The notes under the pieces are model-generated. The model did not search any database. It had not been told where the DNA came from and saw only the letters and a list, made by a program, of their open reading frames with translations. Below are positions 52,160-64,000 of a stretch of DNA of 64,000 nt, one piece after another. This stretch comes from Semisulcospira habei (Eukaryota; Mollusca; Gastropoda; Semisulcospiridae): NCBI GenBank assembly GCA_036245525.1, contig BTPG01000003.1, positions 159,458,383 through 159,522,382 of the forward strand. Reading direction: 5' to 3'. Every line of letters starts with the position of its first letter. Position 1 is the first letter of the stretch. The translations under genes were made by a program, and so were the position numbers.

Positions 52160-54722
52160 TTGTGTTTTTCATTTGATAAGATTATCTGGGAACCTGCTAA
52201 GGCCCAAACGCTCAGCGACAGTTTAACTACTCCTGCATTCCAGGATGCTCTAGTAGCTGCTACTGCTGAGATCGATGATGATATTAATAGTGCATTAGAC
52301 ATTTTCACATGTGCTATCAAAGACGCTGCTAGTTGCATGACAAAACAATTTCTTTCCTCCACTGGCAATACACACAAAACAAACACCGCTAGTCACCCCT
52401 GGTTTGACCAGGAATGCAGAAATGCAAAAATGCGAACGCGTAAAGCCTTACGTACATACACAAAAAATAAAACCATGGAAAATAAAGCATCGTTTGTTAA
52501 TGAGAGAAAACAATACAAGAGATTACTTAGAGCTAAAGAAGTTAATTTTAAGAGGGAAGCTGTTGACAAAATTCTTGAGTATAGACATAACTCTCAGGCA
52601 TTTTGGAAGGAAATAAAGAAATGGAAAAGAAAACGTCGTTTAAGAAACAATATAACAAAGAAGCAGTGGTTTGATCACTTCTCTAGCATTCTAAATGAAA
52701 ACATAGCACAGCAAGAGAATAATGATGATGTATATTTTTCAGAAGACTCTGAGTCTGATGAAGCCTTATTTCATGACCTAGATATCAACATAGAAGAAGC
52801 AGAAGTTATTGCTGCTATAAAACATGCCAAAGCAGGAAAGGCCCCCGGGCCTGATGGAATTATAAATGAAGTTCTTAAAGTCTCCAACCCAGCTATCATC
52901 TCCTTTCTCACTAAGTATTTTAATGCTCTATTCAACAAAGGGTTGTTCCCCAGCGAATGGTCTAAAGCTATTATTTTCCCACTCCACAAGAAAGGAGATG
53001 TAAATAATCCAGATAATTATCGTGGTATTGCTCTCATTAGCTGTGTTAGTAAACTGTATACCTACATTTTGAACAGAAGGTTAACAGACTGGGCTGAGGA
53101 ACATAATATTCTGTCTGAAACACAAGCCGGGTTTAGGAAATCCTACTCTACTGTGGACCATATATTTACACTTTATGCTATTGTTCAAAAACAACTTCTA
53201 CAAAATAAGAAAGTTTATGTGGCTTTTGTTGACTTCCGCAAAGCTTTCGATACTGTTAAAAGAGGTGTGCTTTGGAATATTTTATTGAAGGCTGGAGTGC
53301 GCGGCAAAATGCTTTCAGCTATGAAGGCAATGTATGACTCGGTGAAATTTTGTGTTAGAGACAGCCTGAATTGTACAGCGTTTTTTGAGTGTTTCCAAGG
53401 TTTAAAACAAGGATGTTTAGCATCGCCGACATTGTTCTCCTTTTTGATTAACGAGCTTGCTGTGTACATTATTGAAAATGGTAAACATGGTTTCCAACTA
53501 AAAGCCGATGCAGCAGAACTGTTTTTGTTGATGTTTGCAGATGACATTGCTTTGTTTTCATCAACCCCCAATGGCCTTCAGACTCAGCTGAACAATTTAT
53601 ACAAAGAAGCATCTAAGCTTGGTTTGTCTGTTAACCTAGACAAGACAAAAATAATTGTGTTTCGAAATGGTGGGTATTTGTCAAAATATGAGAAATGGAT
53701 TTACGGGGGAACGAGGGTAGAAGTTGTCAATATGTATAAGTACCTTGGGTTAAACTTTACCACACGTTTGAGTTTAAACACATCCGTTGATGACTTAGTG
53801 ACTAAGGCAAAAAAAATGTGTAATCGATATTTTCTGTATGTTGAAGAAAATTAACTGCGCTAGTCCTGATGTTTTTTTCAAGCTGTTTGATGCGCAGGTT
53901 GTCCCAATTTTGTTGTATGCCTCAGAAATTTGGGGTATAAACGAGTGTGCCGAAATTGAAAGAGTCCATACATTTGCATGTAAACGTTTTCTTAATGTCA
54001 ACTTCCGCACACCGAACCTGATGGTTTATGGTGAACTTGGTCGATATCCCCTGTCAGTATTAACGTCAGTAAGATGTGTTTCCTACTGGCTTCGACTCTG
54101 CGCTTTACCTGTTACTAGATTTGCAAATATGGCTTATCATATGCTTAAGGATTTAGACGATAAAGGGAAAGAAACATGGGTGTCAAAGATAAAGAATTTG
54201 CTTTTCCGAAATGGGTTTGGTCATGTATGGATTTCACAAGGTGTTGGAAACAGGAATGCTTTTATAAACAAGTTTAAACAAAGGATGGTTGATTGTGCCA
54301 AACAAAACTGGTCATCAAAGCTTTCTGAGAGTGAACGTTTTACTGTGTATCGTAGTTTTAAACATACACTTGTCCAAGAAAATTATTTTGAACTGGTTAA
54401 GCCAACCTATGTCAAAAATCTATACATTAAATTTAGACTTGGCATAACCGAATTGCAAAGTAACAAACAAAGATATAGTACTCCCAATGCTGTAACGAAA
54501 GTGTGTCCATTGTGTGCCAAGGCTGTGGAAGATGAAGTTCACTTTATGTTTTATTGTCCATTCTATGATGAACTGCGAGCCAAATACCTATGTAAGTTTG
54601 ACCTTGTGGAACTCAGAAAGAAAGAATTGTGTATCCTAGACACTACCAACCCGCAGTCTATTGCCGATTTAGCAAGATTTGTATGTCATGCTTTTAAACT
54701 CCGTAGCAGCATGCTTGTATGA
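52160..54722 (+). pseudogene. Reverse transcriptase broken by one frameshift
   Basis: Part 1 (52160-53854) contains KAGKAPGPDGI, NYRGIALISCVSKLYT, AGFRKSYSTVDHIF, VAFVDFRKAFDTVKRG (about 53218), GLKQGCLASPTLF and FADDIALFS (about 53536), so the catalytic aspartates are intact. At the A8 run 53809-53816 one extra A moves the frame; part 2 (open from 53838, effectively from 53817) continues with LLYASEIWGIN and a C-terminal CPLCAKAVEDEVHFMFYCP (CxxC...H...C, about 54507-54565), ending TGA after SSMLV. No endonuclease is present. Only one lesion was seen, so the copy is young or the extra A is a sequencing error. Confidence 0.85.
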
Positions 54723-54852
54723 TTCCACGTGCAAACTGTGGTTCTTACTCCGACCTGGTCTGTGTAGTACACGGCTGTGGCCTGGATTTGGATACCGCAT
54801 TTTACATGTAGGTCAAAAGTGGCTATTATGTGCTGGCGTAGATCGAATGGAA

Positions 54853-54938
<86 letters not shown>
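54853..54938 (+). repeat. (TG)n microsatellite in the retrotransposon 3' region
   Basis: About 84 bases of TG. Confidence 0.95.
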
Positions 54939-54939
<1 letters not shown>

Positions 54940-55033
54940 GATATAAACATCGCCTTATGGCCTTTATATACACCTGAATTATAAATTATGTAATGTCTCA
55001 CTCCATTGTATGGACAATTTGTCTGAACAATAA

Positions 55034-58000
55034 ACTGTCTGAGTCTGAGTCTGAGTCACTCACTCACTCACTCACCCACCCACCCACCCACCCACCCACC
55101 CACCCACCCACCCACCCACCCACCCACCCACCCACACACCCACCCACCCACACACTCACCCACCCACACACTCACCCACACACACACTCACCCACACACA
55201 CACACCCACACACACACTCACCCACAACACTCACTCACTCACATCACTCACCTCACCCACCACTCACCACTCACCCACCACCCACTCACCCACCCCACCA
55301 CCACCCACCCACTCACACCACCCCCCACCCACCACCACCCACCCACACACCCACCCCCCCACCCACCCACCCCACCACCACCCACCCACCACCCCCACCC
55401 CACACACCCACCCACCCACACACCCACCCCACACACCCACCCACACCCCACCCACCCACCCACCACCCCACCACACCACCCCACCCACACCCCACACACA
55501 CCCCCACCACACCCACCACCCACCCCCACCACCCACCCCCCACACCACCACCCACACACCACCCACACACCCCACCCACACACACCCACCCACACCCCAC
55601 ACACCCACCCCACCCCACCACCCACCCACCCACACCCACCACACCCACACACCCACCCACCCACCCCCACCACCCACCACACCCCACCACACCCCACACC
55701 ACCACCCACCCACCACCCACCCACCCACCACCACCACCCCACTCACCACCCACACCCACCCACCACCCACCCACCCACCCACCACACCCACCCACCCCAC
55801 CCACCCACCCCACCCACCCCCACCACCACCCACACCACCCCCCCACCCCACCCCCCACCCACCCACCACCACCCCCCACCCACCCACCCCCACCCCACCC
55901 CACCACCCACCCACCCCCACCCACCCCACCCACCCCCACCCACCCCACCCCCCCACCCACCCACCACCACCCACCCCACACCACCACCACCCCCCACCCA
56001 CCCACCCACCCCCCACCACCCACCACCCACCCCCACCACCCACCCACCACCCACACCCCCCACCCACACCACCCACCCACCCACCCCACCACCACCCACC
56101 CCCCACCCCACCACCCCCACCCCACCCACACACCCACCCCACCCCCCACACCACACCCCACCCACCCCACCCCACCCACCCCACCCACCCCACCCACCAC
56201 CCACCCACCCACCCACCACCACCCACCCCCACCCCCACCCCCACCACACCCACCACCCACCCCCACCACACCCCACCACCCACCCCACCCACCCCCCCAC
56301 CCACCCACCCCCCACCCACCCCCCCACCACCCACCCCACCCCCACCCACCCCCCACCCCCACCCACACCCCACCCACCCACCACCCCCACCCACCCACAC
56401 CCACCCCCCACCCACCCACCCCACCCCCACCCACCCCCACCCACCCACCCACACCACCCCCACCCCACCACACCCCACCCCACCCCCACCACCCACCCCA
56501 CCACACCCCACCCCACCCCCACACCCACCACCACACCACCCCACACACCCACCCACACCCACCCCCCCACACACCCCACACCCACCCCACCCACCCCACC
56601 CCACCACCCCCACCCCCCCACCCACCCCACCCCCCACCCACCCACCCCCACCACCCCACCCACCCCCCACCCCCCACCCACCACCACCCACCCACCCACC
56701 CACCCACCCACCCCACCCACCCACCCCACCACCACCCACCCCCACCCACCCACCACCCACCCACCCCCCACCACCCACCACCCACCCCACCCCCACCCAC
56801 CCACCCCCCCCACCCACCCACACCCCCACCCACCCACCCACCCACCCACCCCACCCACCCCCCACCCACCCCCACCCACCCCCCACCCACCACCCCACCC
56901 ACCCCACCCACCCCACCCACCCACCCCCCACCCCACCCACCCACCCACCCACCCACCCCACCCACCCACCCACCACCACCCACCCCCACCCACCACCCAC
57001 CCACCACCCACTCACCCACCCACCCACCACCCCACCCACCACCCCCCACCCACCACCCCACACACCACTCCCCACCCCACCCACACCCACCCACCACACC
57101 CCACCACCCACCCACCCACACCCACCCCCCCCACCCACCACCCCACCCACCACCCACCACCACCACCCACCCACCCACCCCCACCCACCACCCACCCCCC
57201 CCCACCACACCCACCACCACCCACCCACCCCCCCACCCCACCACCCACCCCACACCCACCCACCCCCACCCCCCACCCACCCCCACCCCCCCACCACCCC
57301 ACCCCACCCCCCCACCACACCACCCCCACCCCCCACCCCACCCACACCCACCACCCCCCACCCACCCCACCACCCACACCCCCCCACCCACACCCACCCC
57401 CACCACCCACCCACACCCACCCCACCACCCCACCCCCCACCCCACCCACCACACCACCACCCACCCCCCCACCCACCCACCCCACCACCACCCACCCACA
57501 CCCCCACACCACACCCCACCCCCACCCACCCACCACCCCACCCACCCCCCACCACCCACCCCACCCCACCCCACCCACCACCCCACCCACCACCCACCAC
57601 CCACCCACCCACCCACCCCCCACCCACCCCACCCACCCCACCCACCACCACCCCCCACCCCACCCACCCCACCCACCCACCCCACCCACCCCCCACCCAC
57701 CACCACCCACCCCACACCCCACCCACCCCACCCCCACCCCACCCCACCACCCACCCCCCACCACCCACCACCCACCACCCCCCACCCCACCCACCCACCC
57801 CCACCCACCCCCACCCACCCCACCACCCCACCCACCCACCCCCACCCCCCACCCACACCCCACCCCCCCACCCACCCACCCACCCCACCCCACCCACCCC
57901 CACCCCACCCACCCCCACCCCCCACCCACCCACCCACCCCCCCACCCACCCACCACCACCCCACCCACCCACACCCCCCACCCACCCACCACCCCACCCA

Positions 58001-61000
58001 CTCACCCCCCCACCCACCACCCACCCCACACCCCACCCACCACACCACCACCCACCCACACCCCACCCACCCACCACCACCCCCACACCCACCCACCCAC
58101 CCACCCACACCCACCCACCACCCACCCCACACCCCCACCACCCACACCCACCCCCACCACCCACCCCCACCCCCCCACCCCACCCCCCACCACCCCACCA
58201 CCCACCCACCCACCCACCACCCACCCCACCCACCCACCCCCACCACCCACCCCCCCACCCCACACCCACCCACCCACCACCACCCACCCCACCCCCACCA
58301 CACCCACCACACCCACCCACCCACCCCACACCCACCCACCCACACCACCCACACCCACACCCACCACCCCCACCCCACCCCCACACCCACCCCCACCACA
58401 CCACCCCCACCACACCACCACCCACCACACCCACCCACCCACCCCCCACCACCCCACCCACACCCACACCCACCCCACACCACCACCCACCCACACCCCC
58501 ACCCCACACACCCACCCACCCCCACCCACACCCACCCACACACCCACCCACCACCCACACCACCACACCCCACCACCCACCCCACCCACCACCACCCACC
58601 ACCACCCACCCCCACCCACCACCCCCACACCACCACCCACACCCACCCCCACACCCCACCCACACACCCACCCCCCACCACCCCCACACCCCACACACCC
58701 ACCCACCACCCCACCCCCACCCACCACCACCCACCCCACCCACCCACCACCCACCCCCACACCACCCACCACCACCACCCCACACCACCCACCCCCCACC
58801 CACCCCACCCACACCACCCCCCACCCACCACCCCACCCACCACCACCCCCACCCCACCCACCCACCACCCACCCACCCCACCCACCCCACCACCCACCAC
58901 CCACCCCCCCACACCACCACCCACCCCCACCACCCACCACCCACCCACCCCACCACCCACCCACCCCACCACACCCCCACCCACCACCCCACCACCACCC
59001 CACCACCCCACCACCACCCCACCACCCACCCCACCACCCACCCACCACACACCCCACCCACCCACCCACCCCACCCCCCACCACCCACCACCCACCCACA
59101 CACCACCCCCACCCCCACACCACCCACCCCCCACCACCACCCACCACCCCCCACCCACCCCCACCACACCCCACCACCACCCCACCCCACCCACCCACCA
59201 CCCCACCCACCCACTCACCCACCCCCCACCCACACCCCCACACCCACCCACCACCCACCCCCACCACCCCACCCCACCCACCACACCCCCCACCCACACC
59301 CCCACCCCCACCACCACCCCCCACACACCCACCACCCACACCCCCACCACCACACCCACCCACCACCACACCACCCACACCCACCCACCACACCCCCCAC
59401 CACCCACCCCCCACCCACCCACACCCCCCACCCCACCCACCCACCACCACCCACACCCCCACCACCCACCCACCACCCACCCCACACACCACACCCCCCA
59501 CCCACCCACCCCACACCACCCACCCCACCCACCCACCCACCCCACCCACCCACACCCACCCCCACCACACCCCCCCCACCACACCCCCACACCCCACCCC
59601 ACCCCCCCACACCCACCCACACCACCCCCCACCACCACCCACCCCCCACCCACCACCCCCACCCACCCACCACCCCCACCCACCCACCCACCACCACCAC
59701 CCACCCCACACCCCACCACCCCACCACACCCCCACCCACCACCCCACCCCCACCACCACCCACCCCCACCCACCCACCACCCCACCCACCCCCACACCAC
59801 CCACCCACCACCACCCCACCCCCCACCACCCACCCACCACCCCCACCCACCACCCCCACCCACCCCCCCACACCCCACCCCACCCACCACCCCCACCCAC
59901 ACCCACCCCACCACTCACCACCACCACCCACCCCCACCACCACCCCACCCCCACCACCCCCACCCACCACCCACCCCACCCACCCACCCACCCCACACCA
60001 CCCACCCACCACCCACCCCACCCACCCCACCACCCCACCACCCACCCACACCACTCACCACCACCCCCACACCACCCACCCCACTCACCACCACCACCCC
60101 ACCCCCCCACCCCACCACCACCCACCCCCACCACTCACCCCACCCACCACCCACCCCACCTCACCCACCACCACCCCACCACCCACCCACCACCCCACCC
60201 CCTCACCCACCCACCCCACCCACCACCCCACCACCACCCCACTCACCCACCCACCCACCCACCACACCACCCACCCCACCCACTCACCCACCCCACTCCC
60301 ACCCACCCACCACCACTCACCACCCACCACCCACCACTCACCCACCCACACCACCACCCACCCACCACCCCTCACCCCACCCACCACCCACCCACCCACC
60401 CACACCCACCACCCCACCACCCACCCACCCACCACCCACCACCCCACCCACCCACCCCCCACACACCCACCACCCACCCACCACCCACCACCCCACTCAC
60501 CACCCCACCCCACCCACCACCCACCCACCCCACACCCACCACCCCACCACCCACCCCACCCACCACCCACACACCCCACCCCACCACACCCCACCCCCCA
60601 CCCACCCACCCACCACCCACCACCCCCCACCCACCCACACCCCCACCCCACCACACACCACCACCCCACTCACCCACCCACCACCACCCACCCCCCACCC
60701 ACCCACCCACCCACTCCCCACACCACCCACCACCCACCCCCACCACCACCCACCACCACCCCACCCCCACCACCCACCCACCCCACCACCCACCCACCCC
60801 CACCACACCCCCACCCACCCACCCCACCACCCCCACCACCCCACCCACCCACACCCACCCCCCCACCCACCCACCCACCCACACACCCACCCACCACCCA
60901 CCCCACCCCCACCACTCCCCCACTCACCCACCACCCACCACCACCCCACCCACCACCCACCCACACCCACCACCCCCACACCCACCCACCCACACCCACC

Positions 61001-64000
61001 CACACCACACCCCACCACCCACACCACCCCACACCCCCACCACCCACTCACCCACCCACCCCACTCACCCACCACCACCCCCACACACCCCACCAACACA
61101 CCACCCACCACCACACCCACCCCACACCCACCCCCCCACACACACCCCCACCCACTCCCACCACACACCACACCACCCACCCCCACCACCCCCACCACCC
61201 ACACACCCCCACACCACCCCACCACCCACACCCCCCACACCCCACCACACACCCCACCACACCCACCCCCACACCCACACACCCACACCCCACCACCACA
61301 CCCACCCACACCACCCACCCACCACCCCACCACCCACCCACCCCACCACCCACCCCACCACACCCCACCCACCCACCCACCCACCACCACCCCCACCACC
61401 CCACCACCCCACCACCACACCCACCACCCCACCCACCACCACCCACCCCCACCCCACCCACCCACCCCCACCCCACCACCCACCACCCACACCCCACCCA
61501 CCACCCCACCCACCCCCACACCACCCACCCACCACCACCCCACCCACCCCCACCACCCACCCCTCACCACCCACCACCCCACCCACCCCCCACCCCACCA
61601 CTCACCCCACCCACCACCCACCCCCACCCACCCACCCACCCACCCCACTCACCACCCCCCACCACCACTCACCCACACCCACCACCCCCACCACCCCACC
61701 CACCACCCCACCACCCCACCTCACCACCACCCACCCCACCCACACCACCCCACCCACCCACCCACCCCCACCACCCACCCACCCACCCCACCCACCCACC
61801 CCACCCACCACACCCACCACCACCCACCCCCACCCCCCCCCCACCCACCCACCCACCCCACCACCCACCCACCACCACCCCCTCACCACCCACCACCCCC
61901 ACCACCCCACCACCACCCCCACCCCACCACCCACCCACCACCCCCACCCACCCACCCACCACCCACCCACCCCCACCACCCCCACCCACCCCACCCACTC
62001 ACCCACCCCACCACCACCACCCACCACCCACCCCCCACCACCCACCCACCACCCACCCCACTCACCCACCACCCACCCACCCCACCACCCCCCCACACCA
62101 CCACCACCCCACCCACCACCACCCCCACCCACCACACCCCCACACCACCCACCACCCACCCCACCACCCACCCACTCACCCCCCCACCCACTCCCACCAC
62201 CCCACCCACCCACCCACCACCCCCACCACCCACCCACCCCCACCCACCACCCACCCACCCCCACCCACCCACACCCCCACCCACCCACCCCACCACCCAC
62301 ACACACACCCCACCCACCCACCCACCCCACACCCACCCCACCACCCCCACCCCCACCCACCCACCACCCACACCCCCACCACCCCACCCCACCCACACCA
62401 CACCCACCCCCACCCACCACCCACCACCCCCACCCCACCCACACCCCCACCCACCACACCACACCCCCACCACCCACACCACACCCCACACCACCCCACA
62501 CCCCACCACCCCCACCACACACCCACCCCACCACCCACCACACCACCCCCACACACCACCCCACCCACACCCCACCCACCCACACCCACCACCCCACCAC
62601 CCCCACACACACCCACACCCACCCACCCCACCACCCCACCCCCACACCCACCACCACCCCACCCCACACCACCCCACACCACCCACCCACCACCCACCCA
62701 CTCACCACCCCACCACCACCCACCCACCCACCCCACCACCCACCCACCCCACCTCACCCCACCACCCACCACCCACCACCCCACCACCCACCCCACCCCC
62801 CACCACCCACCCACCACCACCACCCCCCACCACCCCACACACTCACCCCACCCACCCCACCCCACCACCCCACCACCCACCCCCCCACACCCACCACCCC
62901 ACCACCCACCCACCCACCACACCACCCACCCCACCACCCCACCCACCCACCACCCCCCACCACCCCACCACACACCCCACCACCCACCACACCCCACCCA
63001 CCACCCACCCTCCCCCACCACCACCCCCACCCACCCCACCCACCCACCACACCCCACCCCCCACCCACCACACCCCACCCCCACCACCCCACCACCCCCC
63101 CACCCACCCACCCCCCACCCACTCACCACCCACCCACCACACCCCCCCACACCCACCACACCCCCACCCACACCCACACACCCACCCACCCACCCACACC
63201 CCACCCCCCCCACCCACACCCCCACCCACCCACACCCCACCACACCCACACCCACCCCCACCACCCACCCCACCCACCCCCACACCACCCCCACACCCCA
63301 CACCACCACCCCCACCCACCCACACCCACCACACCCCCACCCCACCCACCCCCACCCCACCACACCCACCCCACACCCCCCCCACCCACCCACCCACCCA
63401 CCACCCCACACCCACCCCACCCACCACCCCCACCCCACCCCACCCACCCACCCCACCACCCACCACCACCCCACCACCACCCACCCCCCACACCACCCCA
63501 CCCCACCCACCCACACCCCCACCCACCCCCCCCACCCCACCACCCCACCCCACCCACCCCCACCCACCCACCCCCACCCCCACCCACCCCCACCCACCCC
63601 CCACCCACCCCACACACCCACCCACCCCCCACCCACCCCACACCCCCCCACCCACCACCACCCCACCCCACCCACCCACCCCACACCCACCCACCCCCCC
63701 ACCCACCCACTCACCCCACCACACCCACCCACCACCCCACCCACCCACACCCCACCACCACCACCCCCCACCCCCACCCCACACCCCCACCCACCCCCCA
63801 CCCCCACCACCCCACCACCACCCCCCCCACCCACCCCACCCCACCACCCCCACACCCACCCCCCCCCACACCACCCCCCACCCACCCCACACCCACCCCC
63901 ACACCCACCCACCCCACCACCCCCACCCACACCCCCCCCACCCCACCCACCCCCCACCCCCCACCCCCCCCACCCACCCCCACCCCCCACCCACCCCACC
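55034..64000 (+). repeat. A/C-only low-complexity satellite, second block
   Basis: Opens with (ACTC)n, passes through (ACCC)n at 55076-55135, then runs about 8.9 kb to the window end as mixed CCCACC/CCCA/CCACCC/CCACA words with rare CTCA. No G seen. No stable higher-order unit was visible by eye. Minus-strand frames of Gly/Val/Trp (up to about 1,530 codons) are compositional, not genes. Confidence 0.95.

Larger units (their letters stand above)
52154..55033 (+). mobile_element. 5'-truncated non-LTR retrotransposon within the satellite
   Basis: Begins right after (CACT)n, inside the region following the endonuclease, and ends with AACAATAAACTGTC and repeated TGAGTC units at about 55033. It is followed by (ACTC)n again. 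The flanking (CACT)n on both sides indicates insertion into the array. It belongs to a different family from the elements at 33 and 45 kb. Confidence 0.85.

Noticed and set aside
48466..52226. Open frames of about 1,230 codons rich in His, Thr and Pro
   Set aside because: They translate a CACC/CACA repeat on a strand with almost no T, where stop codons cannot occur; all frames are open alike.
55264..63999. Minus-strand Gly/Val/Trp open frames up to about 1,530 codons
   Set aside because: The strand has only G and T, so no stop codon can be formed. There is no codon structure or domain.
48561..64000. A telomere or subtelomere
   Set aside because: The G strand is GGGT/GGGTGG-like, but no TTAGGG units were seen. 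A telomere-proximal position cannot be excluded but is not supported.

Overview
This is a eukaryotic, almost gene-free window dominated by repeats. tRNA-derived SINEs, 5'-truncated non-LTR retrotransposons, very dense long palindromes (foldback MITEs) and long dinucleotide runs suggest a lophotrochozoan invertebrate, most likely a mollusc. That attribution is inference from repeat style; no host protein identifies the species. No bacterial-type gene organisation, rRNA or functional tRNA gene was seen. || Bases 1-45,000 are ordinary-composition DNA packed with palindromic elements. Several families begin and end with TTAA followed by a related motif (TTAACYCNTT) and fold into long hairpins. I call them A (core GGTGATGCCAGAATAGCTTGG), B (core GGTAGTGCCAGATTAGCTTGG), C (core ATAGATCCTCATGAGCCCCC), E (core GTCGGTAGCGGTTTTAGTCG), F (core ATTCGAGACGTGCCGCC), G and N. 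Other palindrome families lack TTAA ends: H (GGGCCGACGTCGGCC core), I (ACTGACGAGCAAAAG, TA-like ends), J, K and D. Between them lie three tRNA-headed SINEs, a complex head-to-head repeat cluster at 14.7-16.2 kb, small tandem repeats, and a decayed retrotransposon at 33-34.5 kb (minus strand). Just beyond that retrotransposon, at 34.55-34.77 kb, is a CpG-rich spot with a short THAP-like N-terminus, the only hint of something host-like or DNA-transposon-like. || Bases 45-48.5 kb hold a non-LTR retrotransposon on the plus strand whose endonuclease and reverse transcriptase lie in one reading frame broken by five stop codons and no frameshift. From 48.56 kb to the window end runs a very long low-complexity array whose plus strand is essentially only A and C (rare T, no G seen). 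It starts as TCTATC and CACTCA repeats and becomes CCCACC-like. It is interrupted at 52.15-55.03 kb by another 5'-truncated retrotransposon with one frameshift. The huge open frames there arise because a strand made of A and C (or G and T) cannot contain stop codons; they are not genes. || The parts do not form a pathway. The coherent biology is mobile-element biology: TTAA-targeting palindromes inserting next to each other and into a SINE, retrotransposons inserting into palindromes and satellites, and satellite growth from retrotransposon tails.
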